A DNA stretch of 64,000 nt, from positions 1 to 64,000 of the forward strand of contig CAWFYV010000005.1 of assembly GCA_963820185.1 (NCBI GenBank), read 5' to 3'. The position numbers and the translations under genes are program-made. The DNA is from Aquilonibacter sp963820185 (lineage in GTDB: Bacteria > Vulcanimicrobiota > Vulcanimicrobiia > Vulcanimicrobiales > Vulcanimicrobiaceae). Shown in pieces: positions 25,132 through 35,733 of the stretch. The first letter of the stretch is position 1; the number at the start of each line of letters is the position of its first letter. Below the pieces are notes generated by a model. The model was not told the DNA's origin. It saw nothing but the letters and a program-made list of their open reading frames with translations, and made no database searches.

Positions 25132-27232
25132 CTACTGGACGGTTTGGCCGGTGATCGCTTGAATCAGGTGGCCGGCGAACGGCACGCCCACGCCCGTGAC
25201 TTGATCGTAACCAGGCCCTGCCGAGAATCCCGGGATCGGCGACGCCGGCGTATAGACGGGGTTCTGCATCTGATTGTCGCCGTACACGATATCGTAGAAC
25301 ACTTGGTTGTAGGCGAGGTGACGGCGTAATTCGCCGACCGCGCTGCGGGCGTCTGCCTCTTGTAGATCGCATAGAAGTAGGGTGCGGCATTGCCAAGACG
25401 ATACGGCGCTCGCCGGACACATAGCCCGAATCCATGTCGCAATTTTGCACGCGCTGAGCACGTCGGCCCACATTGCCGCCATCTCCGGCGCGGAAACCGA
25501 CGTCCCGCCGACGCCCGAAATCGTGCCGCCCCACTGCGCGTTCGTCACGAATGCGACGCCCGTGCTGGGATCGCCGACCAACGAAACGTCCGGCTGCATG
25601 CGCGACGTGGCGCTACTTCCAAGTGCAGCGGCTTGCCACGAGGGCTGCGGGAATGTTGATCCCACCCGTCGCCGAGTTGCCGCCGCCTGAGCCCCCGACT
25701 GCACCGTAGCCAGTTTCGAAGGTCGAGATACCCCACGCGAGCCACGGCGCCGTTTGCTGACCGTAGTTGTCGATATTCGCGGTGATGCCGCCAACCGACG
25801 TAACGTTCGGATCGCCCGAGGGATATGAAACGCACTGTTGGTCGAGATAACTCGCGCCGGTAAAACACTCGGCTGAACCGTTGTCGCCGGACGAGACAAA
25901 GACGGCAATGCCTTCGGTCGCGAGCGCGGCAAATTCCAGCGCCGAATACGACGTCGTGTAACCGCCGCTGCCGCTATATCCGCTCCAGCCTTGCTGCGGT
26001 TCGCCGCCACCGTAGCTGATCGAAATCACATCGGCGACATTATCGCTGATCGCTTGCATGATCTCCGGATCGGCTTCGACGATGCCGATGTACGGCGCAC
26101 CGGCATTCGTGCCGCTGGTCGGACATGAACCGGGGAATTGGATATTGCAATCCGCGGCGTTGTAGGCAAGGTAAAAATAGACGTTCGCGTTGGGCGCAAG
26201 CGTGGCCGCCTGCTGCGTGTCGAGTTGCGCCTCGCCGTCCTCCGGATTACACGCCGGCAACGAGCCAGTACACGGCGCCGAGCTTACCGGCGGCGGCGGT
26301 TGGAAGCCGCCGGAATACGGGAATTGGCACGAACCCGTGCAGTTGGCCGTCGAAAGTCCGGACGTGACACCACTGGTTGTCACATTGATCTGCGTGACGT
26401 GCGCCGCAAGTCCAGTATTTGTAGCAGCAAGAAGTGTGTCGAGGTCGTAGTCGCCGTGCGTTCCACCCGGCGCATCCGTCGTATCGATCGGTCCGGTCGC
26501 GATGATCCCGAGCTTAATGCCGGTGCCGCTATAGCCCGCATTGATCGCGCCGATGTAGTCGAACGCCGCGCGCACGGTCGAGGGTGAGAATCCGGTCGAA
26601 TAACCTTGGCCCGCGTGCGGCGGCACGATTAGATAGGTATGATCCGCGCGATAGCGCACGATATTGCCGACCGCATCGACGGCCAGCTGCTGCTGGAAGT
26701 GCGGCTGCGAGTTGGGCGCAATGAACTGTTGGCCGTTGCGTTGATACATGCCGAAGGTCGTACCGAAGGCTTTCTCCATCGCCGCCTGGGTGCCGGCAAC
26801 GGTGAGCAGCATGTGCTGCTTCCAACCTGCGACGGCAAGACCGTTGCTGATGAAGTATTGTGCCACCGCTTGATAGTCGCTCAACTTCGCGCCGAATTGC
26901 GTCGCGATTTGATCGGGTGTCAGGAAGTGCCGGAAGTTCGGCGAGGTTGGGTCAGCGACTGCTTGCGCGTAGGCAAGCAGCCCTTGCGCGTTTTGCTGAT
27001 GCACGAGCACCGAGACGTCGAGGTGCGCATTGGTCACCCGACCGACGTAGGTTGCACCTGTCATTGCACTCTGACCATAGGATTGCACGAGCAATTGGGG
27101 CGGGATCGAGCTATTGCTTAAGCCGCCCGATGGCGTGGAAGGAACCGCGGCTCCGTTGCCGCCGCCGCCGCAGGCCGCGAGCGTAAGCGCAAGCAGCACG
27201 GCGCCTGCCGTGAAAGCTCCCTTGCGAATCAC
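25132..27232 (-). pseudogene. S53 (sedolisin/kumamolisin) lipoprotein peptidase with several frameshifts
   Basis: GTG start at 27232 overlapping the previous stop (GTGA). Lipoprotein signal LTLAACGGGG, then a pro-kumamolisin activation domain (about 45-200) and the S53 catalytic domain. The catalytic Glu/Asp are in EDGEAQLDTQQAA, and the Ser is in GGTSVSAPEMAA. After residue about 530 the protein changes frame near 25615, again near 25440, and again near 25340, and ends with AGPGYDQVTGVGVPF. Three or more shifts make a functional product unlikely unless they are sequence errors. Family members are acid-active secreted proteases. Confidence 0.75.
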
Positions 27233-29130
27233 TTCAAACCTCCCAGCGTATGTCCGGCAATGTTGCGCGCGAAGTTCTCGATCCGCTGCGTTCGCTGCAC
27301 CGAGCGCCTAAAGTCGATCGCTGCTTCGCGCGCAGCGATGCTGGCCGCGAGTCCGGGAATCGCGTTTGCATCCGTGCTCTGTGCGCGCACGCGCGCGTAG
27401 CCGGTCGGCGGGCTCGCGAACCAATATGACTCGCTGATCGTGTCGGTCTGTAACGGCTGCGCGGTGAGCGTTATGTAGATCGAGTACGGCGTGTCGAGGA
27501 AGTAATCGTAATAGAGCTGTTCGACGTCGCTGATCGTGACGCAGACCGGTCCCACCACGGTTCCCGAATTGGCGTAATTCTGTGCGACATACGACGTGAC
27601 GGTGCGCGTATCGACGTATCCGAGCACCGTGTCGACCACGGTGGTCGTGCGGGCGAACGGATAGAACGTGCCGGATCCTTGCGCATTACACCCCGTCGGT
27701 AGCGCTGTTGAGTTTCCGCCGGTCGTCACATCGGAGTAGAGCGACGTTTGCGTCCACCACTGTGGGAACGCGAGGCTAGCCACAGCCGTTCCGTCGCTGC
27801 TGCTCGTTGCGGTGCCGTTCTGATACTCAGTGAGGGTGACGATCCCGCTCGACGGTGCGCTTAACGCAAAGCGAATCGAGTTGATGCCGGCCGGCGCGGT
27901 ATTCGGCGTCTCGACGAAGTAGTAGCCGGAGCTTCCGTTGTTAACGATGACGTTCTGATTCGATCCGCTCGGCAGTCCGGCAATCGTGTCGTTCTCGGTG
28001 TAGTTTCCGCTGGTTCCCGAATAGGCACGGTTTGTGGTCGTGCCGTCGGCGAGCGTCGCAATGACGGTCGCGGGCGGCCCGTTGGTGATCGCCGTCATAT
28101 ACGGGAGCGGTGCGGCGATTGCATAGGTCAGCGCCGGCGAATAGCTCGTCACGACCGAATTCTGGGATTCGTCGGTTGTCGTTTCGCTGAGTTCAGCGAA
28201 GCTTTGTGCGGCAGGCGCCGACGTCGCTTCAACCAGCGCACTCGTCTTGGTCGTTACCGTCTCCAGGCTCGACGTGTCGGTCTCGGTACTGTTCTCGTAG
28301 ATGTTACCCCCGGGCCCCGGTGCCATCGTCACGCTGATTGCAACGGTCGCGCTCGAGCTCGCGGTCGGAATCGCGCACGGCGTCGCGCGCGAGATCGTTT
28401 CGCTGTACGTGCCGGTGTACATATATGTGCCGGCCGTCGGCTGCACGCCGACCGCTTGCGTCTGGGCCGTACCGCCGCGTGAGGTGAGATCCGGTTGCAC
28501 GCCGACACAGCCATTGGGATTGGGCGAGGGCAGCGGGCCGCCGCTGTACACCGCAAAATACTCCGTCGCGTTGGCGCCGAGGCCCCCCGGAACCATTGCC
28601 GTGTACTGGCCGTTGATCGTCGCGAGCGTCACCCAGTACCCTTGGGTGTTATATTGCGCGATCGAGTACGTCGCCGACGGCGACACCGTAAATGTCAGGT
28701 TTCCGCTCAACGTCACGGCGGTACTCGCAGTAAGCGTGATGTAGGCAGCCGTCGCATATGGCGCTGACGTTGCGACTCTGCGCGCCGTCGACGTTGGCTT
28801 ACGCCAATGTGCAACATCGAGCACCGGTACACTGCCCGGTGCGGTCGTCGACGCGGTGAAGATCATCGTTCCCGATCCGGCCGGCGCGGAAATCGTGCCG
28901 GTGTAACCGGCACCGGCGACGACAGGAAGCGCAACATTTTGCGCGCTCGAACCAAGCGTCACATTCTGGGTGGGCCCGGACGTACCCGAGGGCGTGGGCG
29001 TAGCTGTGCTTATCGGCGTTGGCGTGGTTGGTGGTGGCGTCGGGGGGTTAGGACTACTGCCACCCCCGCCGCACGCAGCAAGGGCCGCGGCTAGTACGAA
29101 GGCACCCAGAAATCCAAAGCGAGCGTACAC
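27229..29130 (-). CDS. Large secreted lipoprotein of unknown function
   Basis: 633 residues from the GTG at 29130, which follows AGGAGAG; upstream starts add 37 non-signal-like residues. Lipobox LAAC followed by GGGGSSPNPPTPPP, a Pro/Thr linker, then a long Thr/Ser/Gly-rich beta-type region with no recognised domain. Stop overlaps the S53 protease start, so both are probably exported together. Could be a protease partner or a surface protein. Confidence 0.6.
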   Translation of the reverse strand: MYARFGFLGAFVLAAALAACGGGGSSPNPPTPPPTTPTPISTATPTPSGTSGPTQNVTLGSSAQNVALPVVAGAGYTGTISAPAGSGTMIFTASTTAPGSVPVLDVAHWRKPTSTARRVATSAPYATAAYITLTASTAVTLSGNLTFTVSPSATYSIAQYNTQGYWVTLATINGQYTAMVPGGLGANATEYFAVYSGGPLPSPNPNGCVGVQPDLTSRGGTAQTQAVGVQPTAGTYMYTGTYSETISRATPCAIPTASSSATVAISVTMAPGPGGNIYENSTETDTSSLETVTTKTSALVEATSAPAAQSFAELSETTTDESQNSVVTSYSPALTYAIAAPLPYMTAITNGPPATVIATLADGTTTNRAYSGTSGNYTENDTIAGLPSGSNQNVIVNNGSSGYYFVETPNTAPAGINSIRFALSAPSSGIVTLTEYQNGTATSSSDGTAVASLAFPQWWTQTSLYSDVTTGGNSTALPTGCNAQGSGTFYPFARTTTVVDTVLGYVDTRTVTSYVAQNYANSGTVVGPVCVTISDVEQLYYDYFLDTPYSIYITLTAQPLQTDTISESYWFASPPTGYARVRAQSTDANAIPGLAASIAAREAAIDFRRSVQRTQRIENFARNIAGHTLGGLK

Positions 29131-29209
29131 GCAGGCTCTCCTAAAAGAAGGACGCGAGACGAGTGAGCCCCTCTTACCGTTACTCAGGTAGCATCCCTGC
29201 GGAGTAAAG

Positions 29210-29713
29210 ATGAGAAACGGATTACTTTTCACAGTTATCACATTGCTAATGATCGCCGCACTGCCGACGCAGCGCGGCGATGGCGCACAGCCAGACGGCG
29301 CGACGATTCATAATTCGGGTTCCACCAATACCTCCGGATTTACGATAACGCTATGGGCCGATGGAACCGGTACCGTCACCATGCCGAATGGCAAACCGCG
29401 CGCGATCGCGATAGCTCACGATCTCACAACACGCTTTTTCGCCGATCTGCGCGCGGCAAAAGCAGAGAGTGCGCCGCCGTCGCATTGCATGAAAAGCGCC
29501 TCATTCGGGACCACCACATCGGTCGCATGGCAGACTTGGCGCTCACCCGACCTCCAATGCCCGCCCTTACCAGCGAGCATGGGAGCGCTCGCCAACGATG
29601 TCCAGTCCATCGAGGCGGCAGCAGGCGTAGACCCCGCCGCGCTGCGCCGGATCGGCATTCCGCCCAGTATCCGCAAGAATCCGCCCACGATCCCCGAAGT
29701 GTCGCCGACGTGA
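29210..29713 (+). CDS. Secreted protein of unknown function
   Basis: 167 residues. Signal peptide NGLLFTVITLLMIAALPTQRGD; the mature domain has SGFTITLWADGTGTVTMPNG and two Cys. ATG start. The stop is coupled to the next gene by GTGA. Divergent from the lipoprotein gene, with 79 nt between the starts. No family recognised. Confidence 0.65.
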   Translation: MRNGLLFTVITLLMIAALPTQRGDGAQPDGATIHNSGSTNTSGFTITLWADGTGTVTMPNGKPRAIAIAHDLTTRFFADLRAAKAESAPPSHCMKSASFGTTTSVAWQTWRSPDLQCPPLPASMGALANDVQSIEAAAGVDPAALRRIGIPPSIRKNPPTIPEVSPT

Positions 29714-30360
29714 AATACCCGGTCCTGATCCTCGCCGCCGCGGCATGCATCGCCGCGACGCCCACCCAGCAGTCGCAGCCGACGCCTCCGCCGTCTCCGC
29801 CGCCGCTCACAAACACGATGCCGACAGCGACGCCGGTGACGACAACGTCGTCGGCGCCCGATGCGGTGCCGACGGCAACGCCATCGCCGACTCTCGATAC
29901 GATTTTCGGTGGTGCGTCACCGAATCCGAAGGGCAAGAAAGCTGCAACGAAAGGCGCGCCGCCTGCGCCACCGGCCGTGCGCAAAGGTCTCGACGGCGTG
30001 TGGGAGATCGAGATTCAACGCGGTCCAAAGACGGATTACGTGCACATGAATCTGTTGCAGGTAGGACAGGGCCTTAGCGGCACGTTTCTCACCAAAGATA
30101 ATAAAAAGTATCCGATTACCGGATCGCTCGACGAACAGAACAACGTGCGTCTTGTGGTATCGCTACCCGACGGTACGACGATTCTACTCGAAGCGCGCGT
30201 CGACGGCACGACCGATATGCTCGGCATGTTCACCGACGCGGCAGAGCGCGTACCGTTCACCGCAGCCTATCGTCCGAAAGAGAACTGGCTCGAGAATATC
30301 AACGCGCAGCCCGGCGGCATCGGTGGTGGCGGCGGGCCGCCCGGCGGACCACCGCTCTAA
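29710..30360 (+). CDS. Secreted protein with Pro/Thr linker and beta domain
   Basis: 216 residues, GTG start inside the upstream stop. A short signal (VLILAAAACIAATPTQQ, possibly a lipobox at AAC) is followed by a Pro/Thr linker. A beta-rich domain comes next (GLDGVWEIEIQRGP, VGQGLSGTFLTKDNKKYP, RVPFTAAYRPKENW). The last 15 residues are Gly/Pro repeats. The domain resembles small ligand-binding barrels only in a general way. Function unknown. Confidence 0.6.
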   Translation: MKYPVLILAAAACIAATPTQQSQPTPPPSPPPLTNTMPTATPVTTTSSAPDAVPTATPSPTLDTIFGGASPNPKGKKAATKGAPPAPPAVRKGLDGVWEIEIQRGPKTDYVHMNLLQVGQGLSGTFLTKDNKKYPITGSLDEQNNVRLVVSLPDGTTILLEARVDGTTDMLGMFTDAAERVPFTAAYRPKENWLENINAQPGGIGGGGGPPGGPPL

Positions 30361-30379
30361 GACGACGAACCCTGCAACG

Positions 30380-31639
30380 ATGCAGGACCGCAGCTTCGGA
30401 TTTTCCACGCGCGCAATTCACGCGGGCACGCCGCCCGACCCCACGACCGGCTCGCGCACGATGCCCATCTATCAGACCGCCGCCTATGTCTTCGGTACGA
30501 CAGAACAGGCCGCCGAGCTATTCCAGCTGCGCAGTTATGGCCACATCTATAGTCGCATTAGCAATCCGACCGTTGCGGCGTTCGAGGAACGGATGGCGTC
30601 GCTCGAAGGCGGACTCGGCGCAGTTGCGTTCTCGAGCGGTCTAGCCGCGCAGCTTTGCACGGTGCTCGCACTCGCGCAAGCCGGCGATCACATCGTGAGC
30701 TCGCAAAACATCTACGGCGGCACGGTGACGCAGTTCACCGTCACGATCAAACGCATGGGTATCACGACCAGCTTTGCACCGGTCGACGACTACGCTGCGC
30801 TCGAAGCTGCGATTCAGCCAAACACCAAACTGCTTTTTGCCGAGACGATCGGCAACCCGTCGGGAACGCTCGCCGATTTGTCTGCGCTTGCAAAGCTGGC
30901 GCACAAGCATGGGATCCCGCTTGTCGTCGACAACACGTTCGCCTCTCCGTACCTGTGCCGGCCGATCGAGCATGGCGCCGACATCGTGGTGCACTCGGCG
31001 ACCAAGTTCATCAGCGGCCACGGCACGACGATGGGCGGCATCATGATCGAGTCCGGCAAATTCGATTTTGCAAGCGGCAAGTTTCCGTTGCTCTCGGAGC
31101 CGAGTCCCGGCTATCACAACAAAGTGTTTACCGAAACCTTCGGTGAGTATGCTTTCCTGATGCGCTCGCGCGCCGAAGTCTTGCGCGACGTAGGCGCGCA
31201 GATGTCGCCGATGGACGCGTGGATTTTGCTGCTCGGTTTGGAGACGTTGCCCTTGCGCATGGAGGCGCACGTGCGCAACACCAAGGCGATCGTAACGTTC
31301 CTGCAATCGCGTCCCGAAGTGGAATGGGTGCGCGCGCCGGAGATGGGCTCGATCTTTACCTTCGGCATTCGCGGCGGCCGCGAAGCCGGGCGACGCTTCA
31401 TCGATGCGCTCGAGTTGTGGAGTCACTTGGCCAACGTCGGCGACGCCAAGTCGCTGGTCATCCACCCAGCCTCAACGACGCACTCGCAGTTAAATGATGA
31501 CGAGATGCGCAAAGCGGGCGTGGCGCCCGAGGCGGTGCGCCTCTCCGTTGGGCTCGAAGATGCGGGCGACCTCATCTGGGACCTCGGGAACGCGCTCGTC
31601 GCGTCACAGCGCGAATCGCTCGCGGGAGCGACGCGATGA
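30380..31639 (+). CDS. O-acetylhomoserine/O-succinylhomoserine sulfhydrylase-like PLP enzyme
   Basis: 419 residues of the Cys/Met-metabolism PLP family (MetY/MetZ type). Signatures: STRAIHAGTPPDPTTGSRT, TNPT-like SRISNPTVAAFEERMA, and the PLP Lys in VVHSATKFISGHGTTMGG (near residue 209). It likely adds sulfide to activated homoserine for methionine synthesis; other gamma-replacement reactions are possible. It is first in a chain of six overlapping genes. Confidence 0.88.
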   Translation: MQDRSFGFSTRAIHAGTPPDPTTGSRTMPIYQTAAYVFGTTEQAAELFQLRSYGHIYSRISNPTVAAFEERMASLEGGLGAVAFSSGLAAQLCTVLALAQAGDHIVSSQNIYGGTVTQFTVTIKRMGITTSFAPVDDYAALEAAIQPNTKLLFAETIGNPSGTLADLSALAKLAHKHGIPLVVDNTFASPYLCRPIEHGADIVVHSATKFISGHGTTMGGIMIESGKFDFASGKFPLLSEPSPGYHNKVFTETFGEYAFLMRSRAEVLRDVGAQMSPMDAWILLLGLETLPLRMEAHVRNTKAIVTFLQSRPEVEWVRAPEMGSIFTFGIRGGREAGRRFIDALELWSHLANVGDAKSLVIHPASTTHSQLNDDEMRKAGVAPEAVRLSVGLEDAGDLIWDLGNALVASQRESLAGATR

Positions 31640-32121
31640 TCCTGGAAACGCCGGTGCAGCGTCGCGCGCTGCTCGAACGCTCCAAATCTGTCGCCGTGGT
31701 TGGCGCATCCAATAACCCGCTGCGGCCGAGTTACACGGTTTTCTCCTACCTGCGCACGCAGCATCGCTTCGAGATCGCCGCGATCAACCCGACGATCGCC
31801 GCGATCGACGGCGTGCCGGCCTACCCATCGCTTACTGCCTACGCACAGGCGCACGGTGCCCCCGACATCATCGACGTCTTCCGCAAGCCGAGCGAGGTCG
31901 TCCCCTTGGTCCAAGAGGCAATCGCGGTCGGCGCCAAGGCGATTTGGTTTCAGTACGGCGTCGTCAACGAGGAAGCCATCGCATTGGCCGATAAGGCAGG
32001 GCTCGACGTCGTCGTAGACCGCTGTATGAAGGTCGAGAGCGCCCGGTTCAACGGAGGGCTCTCGACGTCCGGACTCAACTCGGGAATCATTACCAGCCGC
32101 CGAAGCGAGAGCCACGCGTGA
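31636..32121 (+). CDS. CoA-binding domain protein (YccU-like)
   Basis: 161 residues, Rossmann-type CoA-binding domain: SKSVAVVGASNNPLRPSYTV, INPTIAAIDGVPAYPSL, IDVFRKPSEVVPLV and VVDRCMKVE with the conserved Cys. The family is a frequent neighbour of MetY-type genes. ATG start overlaps the metY-like stop (ATGA). Ligand and role are not settled in the family. Confidence 0.87.
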   Translation: MILETPVQRRALLERSKSVAVVGASNNPLRPSYTVFSYLRTQHRFEIAAINPTIAAIDGVPAYPSLTAYAQAHGAPDIIDVFRKPSEVVPLVQEAIAVGAKAIWFQYGVVNEEAIALADKAGLDVVVDRCMKVESARFNGGLSTSGLNSGIITSRRSESHA

Positions 32122-33233
32122 ATTACTCAAACGAAGCCTGGGAACTCGACGCCGAAATCTTCACCCGCATCGAACGTTGGCACAAGTTCGGGGAAGAGAT
32201 TCCCGACGATGCCTTCAGCGAGTTGGCGCTGCGGATCTTTGCGCACCAGTTGCGTTACAACGAGCCCTACGCGAAGTATTGCGCGACGCAAGGCGTCACG
32301 CTCGAACGCATGCCCGAGAGTTGGGAAGCGATTCCTCCGGTTCCGAGCGCGGCGTTCAAAGAAGCCGCGCTCGCCACATTTCCCCCGACGCAGGCTGAAC
32401 TTACGTTTGCGACCAGCGGTACGACCGGCACCGCCAGCGGCTACCATTATATGGAAAGCGCGCGGCTCTACGACGCGGCGCTCCTCGCCGGGTTCGACCG
32501 GTTCATGTTGCCCGACCACTGCCAGCTGCGCTTCCTGAACCTCGTGCCAAGTCCGGCGCAGCATCCGCACTCGTCGCTCGGCTATATGATGGCGCGCGTC
32601 AGCGATGCGCGCGGCGACGGCGCGACCGCGTGGTACCTCGACGGCGATAGCATCAACATCGACGCCCTGATCGGCGATTTAGAAGCCGCGGTCGAGCACG
32701 ATCGCCCGGTTTGTATCGCCACCACGGCGTTCGCACTCGTACACGTGCTCGATGCGCTGTACGAACGGCATCGCTACTTTGCACTGCCCACCGGATCGCG
32801 CGTGATGGAAACCGGTGGCTTCAAAGGACGTTCGCGCGTCGTCGATCGCGACGACCTCTACGCGCGCACGGCCGAACGCTTCGGCATGATCAACTGCGCG
32901 ATCGTCGCCGAGTACGGCATGACCGAATTAACGTCACAGTATTACGACGACGTGATGCTGCTCGGGCACGATCACACGCACGAGCCGACACGCTACAAAC
33001 TTTCGCCGCCGTGGCTACGGCCGCGAGTGGTCGACGTCGAAGGCAAGACCGTCCCCAACGGAACCGTCGGCGCGCTCGTGCATGTCGACCTTGGGAACCG
33101 CTCGTCGTGCATCGCGATTCAGACCGAAGATCTTGGCGCGCAGTTCGACGATGGTTTGGTACTGATCGGGCGCGAGTCGGGCGCGGCATTGCGCGGCTGT
33201 TCGCTCGCCGCCGAGGAACTCGTCGTGCGATGA
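32118..33233 (+). CDS. LuxE-like acyl-protein synthetase
   Basis: 371 residues. AMP-forming acyl-activating fold: P-loop-like SGTTGT at about 100-105, ETGGFKGRSR and EYGMTELTSQYYD at about 265-277, and a TEDLG motif. The C-terminus has GCSLAAEEL with Cys361, ten residues from the end, matching the acyl-accepting Cys of Vibrio LuxE. The family activates a carboxylic acid as acyl-AMP, binds it on Cys and passes it to LuxC. GTG start overlaps the previous stop. No luciferase genes lie in the window. Confidence 0.9.
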   Translation: MNYSNEAWELDAEIFTRIERWHKFGEEIPDDAFSELALRIFAHQLRYNEPYAKYCATQGVTLERMPESWEAIPPVPSAAFKEAALATFPPTQAELTFATSGTTGTASGYHYMESARLYDAALLAGFDRFMLPDHCQLRFLNLVPSPAQHPHSSLGYMMARVSDARGDGATAWYLDGDSINIDALIGDLEAAVEHDRPVCIATTAFALVHVLDALYERHRYFALPTGSRVMETGGFKGRSRVVDRDDLYARTAERFGMINCAIVAEYGMTELTSQYYDDVMLLGHDHTHEPTRYKLSPPWLRPRVVDVEGKTVPNGTVGALVHVDLGNRSSCIAIQTEDLGAQFDDGLVLIGRESGAALRGCSLAAEELVVR

Positions 33234-34453
33234 ACGCGCTTCGCGCCGTGCCGGCACGTGCGATCGTGCGCGCGGTTGCCGATGCCGCGACGCGATGGGC
33301 TGACGCCGACTTTCCGCCCCGGGTTCGTTTACTCCAGCATGTCGTCGAGCGCACCGGCTACACCGAGCCGGTTGTCGAGCACGCGTTGGATCAACTTTTC
33401 GGTTCGCTCACCGCCGATGCCATCGAAGCAACGATCGCCGCTGAACTTGGTTCGCTCGATGTGCTCGACGACTTCGCGCTGCGCGCCGGGCGCCCGCGCG
33501 CCCGCGCGCTGTCGGCCGGAAGCGTCTGCGTCATTTCGAGCCGCACGACGATCGGTGTCGCAATCGTACCCGCCATCTTTGCGCTCTGCGCCAAGTGCGA
33601 TGTGCTCGTGAAGGATCGCGAAGACGGTTTGGTGCGCGCTTTCTTCGGCACGCTGGCCGAAGAGCGCGATGAATTCACGGAAGCGGCGCGCGCGCAGACA
33701 TGGGAAGGCGAGAGCGATACGGTGAGCATCGGGGCCTTTGACGTCGTCGTCGCCTTCGGCAGCGACGCAACGCTGGCGCGGATCGCGGCATCGATGCAGG
33801 GCGGTGCACGGTTCATCGGATTCGGCTCGCGCGCCTCCATCGGCTACGTAGCGCGCGAAGAGCTGCGCGACATCGGGCAGGCAACGGCAATTGCGGCCGG
33901 GGCCGCGCGCGATCTCGTGCTCTACGAGACCGAAGGATGTCTTTCGCTCCATGCGCTCTTCGTCGAGCGCGGCGGCGTTATCGATCCGGCATCGTTTACC
34001 AAGATCGTTGCGCAAGAGGTCGAACGCGCCTCGGTCGAGTTTCCGCCGGGACTGCGCGACGCGCGCGCGAGCGCCCGCATCGCAAGCGCGCGCAATCTGG
34101 CCGCGTTCCGTTCCGCCGCCGGCAGCGGCAGCGTCTTCTCCGATGCGCGTGGCTCGTATCTCGCGGTGCTCGATCCGCCGGTCAGCGAACCGCCCGCGTT
34201 TCTCCCGCGCGCGCTCGCGGTGCATGCGGTCGACGAGCCGGGCGAAGCGATCACCTACCTCGCGCGACACGACGTGCCCGTCGAAGCCGTCGCGGTCGCG
34301 GGCAAACGCGCCGACCTACGCACGTTTGCGATCGAGATCGGTGCGCACCGTATCGCGCGCTTCGGCGATCTCCAGCGGCCGCCGCTTGGCGGTAATCACG
34401 GCGGACGTGCACGCATCGCCGACTTCATCACCTGGATCACGGACGAACGGTGA
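33230..34453 (+). CDS. LuxC-like acyl-CoA/acyl-protein reductase
   Basis: 407 residues from the ATG at 33230 (ATGA overlap with the luxE-like stop). Aldehyde-dehydrogenase-type reductase: SSRTTIGVAIVPAIFALCAK, FGSRASIGYVAREEL, the catalytic Cys in YETEGCLSLHALF (residue 237) and the LuxC end motif RPPLGGNHGGRARIADFI. It would reduce the acyl thioester delivered by the LuxE-like partner to an aldehyde with NADPH. Intact and collinear. Confidence 0.9.
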   Translation: MNALRAVPARAIVRAVADAATRWADADFPPRVRLLQHVVERTGYTEPVVEHALDQLFGSLTADAIEATIAAELGSLDVLDDFALRAGRPRARALSAGSVCVISSRTTIGVAIVPAIFALCAKCDVLVKDREDGLVRAFFGTLAEERDEFTEAARAQTWEGESDTVSIGAFDVVVAFGSDATLARIAASMQGGARFIGFGSRASIGYVAREELRDIGQATAIAAGAARDLVLYETEGCLSLHALFVERGGVIDPASFTKIVAQEVERASVEFPPGLRDARASARIASARNLAAFRSAAGSGSVFSDARGSYLAVLDPPVSEPPAFLPRALAVHAVDEPGEAITYLARHDVPVEAVAVAGKRADLRTFAIEIGAHRIARFGDLQRPPLGGNHGGRARIADFITWITDER

Positions 34454-35733
34454 ACGAGGACCTCGAACGCATCCTCGGGGATGTCCCTGGCCCGCGCACG
34501 CGCGCGCTCACCGCGCCGTTACTTGCGCACGAGTCGCGCGGCATCACCTACGTGGGCGAGGATTTTCCGGTCTTCTGGAAATCGGCGAGCGGCGCGACCG
34601 TGGTCGACGTGGATGACAACCGCTACATCGACCTGACCGCCGCCTTCGGCGTCGCAAACGTTGGACACAGTAACCCGACCGTCGTAAGCGCGGTCGCCGA
34701 TCAAGCCGCGGCGTTGATGCACGGCATGGGCGACGTCCATCCGACCTCGGTGCGCACGCAACTGCTCGAGCGTCTCTCGCGCGTGCTGCCAAGTGGCCTC
34801 GACAAGACGTTTCTCGCGACCACCGGATCCGAAGCGGTCGAGGCGGCACTCAAGACGGCGATGCTCGCAACCGGCAAACATCGTTTCGTGTGCTATGACG
34901 GCGCCTATCATGGGCTCTCACTCGGCACGCTGGCCATCAGCGGCATTCCGAAATTCGTCGAGCCTTTCGCCGCGCTCGTACCCGAGGTTGCGCTGCGACT
35001 TCCGTATCCCGATGCGCTACACACCAAGGCGCAACAAGCGCTCGCGCACCTGCGCGACGCTCTCGATGTGCACGACGATATCGCCGCGATCGTGATCGAA
35101 CCGATTCAAGGTCGCGGCGGCTGCATCGTGCCGCCCAACGGCTATCTCGCGGGACTGCGCGCGTACTGCGACGAGCACGGCATCTTGCTGATCTTCGACG
35201 AGATCTATACCGGCTTTGGCCGCACCGGCAACTGGTTTGCGTGCGAGCACGACCACACGATCCCCGACATCATCTGCATCGGCAAGGCGATGGGTGGCGG
35301 ATTCCCGATCAGCGCAGCCGCGGCGCGTCCGTCGGTGATGGACGCGTGGCCGCGCTCGACCGGCGAGGCGCTGCACACCTCGACGTACCTTGGGAATCCG
35401 ATGGGTTGCGCGGCAGCGCTCGCGACGATCGGCGAACTCGAACGGCTCGCGCTTCCCGCGCAGGCGCGCGAGCTCGGCGAACTCATCGAAAAACGCCTGC
35501 GGGCCTTGCTCGACCATCCGGCAGTCGTGGCGGTACGCGGGCGCGGCGCAATGTGGGGATTGCAGTTGCGTAGCGCCGCCGAAGCCGATCGCGTGGTGAA
35601 AGCCGCACTCGCCCGCGGCGTCATCCTCTTGCAAGCGGGGGTCAACGGTGACGTGCTCTCGATCACGCCGCCGCTCGTGATCTCGCCCTTGCAACTGCAT
35701 CGCGCACTCGAATTGATCAAGGAGGTGCTGTGA
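34450..35733 (+). CDS. Class III aminotransferase
   Basis: 427 residues. Class III PLP transaminase: TTGSEAVEAALKTAM, DEIYTGFGRTGNWFACEH, and PLP Lys279 in CIGKAMGGGFPIS. This class includes omega-transaminases acting on aldehydes and terminal amines, which suits a position right after an aldehyde-forming LuxC-like enzyme. GTG start overlaps the luxC-like stop. Substrate cannot be read from sequence; ornithine- or gamma-aminobutyrate-type chemistry is an alternative. Confidence 0.88.
   Translation: MNEDLERILGDVPGPRTRALTAPLLAHESRGITYVGEDFPVFWKSASGATVVDVDDNRYIDLTAAFGVANVGHSNPTVVSAVADQAAALMHGMGDVHPTSVRTQLLERLSRVLPSGLDKTFLATTGSEAVEAALKTAMLATGKHRFVCYDGAYHGLSLGTLAISGIPKFVEPFAALVPEVALRLPYPDALHTKAQQALAHLRDALDVHDDIAAIVIEPIQGRGGCIVPPNGYLAGLRAYCDEHGILLIFDEIYTGFGRTGNWFACEHDHTIPDIICIGKAMGGGFPISAAAARPSVMDAWPRSTGEALHTSTYLGNPMGCAAALATIGELERLALPAQARELGELIEKRLRALLDHPAVVAVRGRGAMWGLQLRSAAEADRVVKAALARGVILLQAGVNGDVLSITPPLVISPLQLHRALELIKEVL

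Noticed and set aside
24806..25534. A 242-residue form of L31
   Set aside because: Upstream residues lie in the S53 gene region and lack any L31 similarity; the GTG at 25075 gives the normal N-terminus.
30361..30379. A SAM riboswitch or other leader before the MetY-like gene
   Set aside because: Only 19 bases separate it from the upstream stop, too short for a riboswitch.
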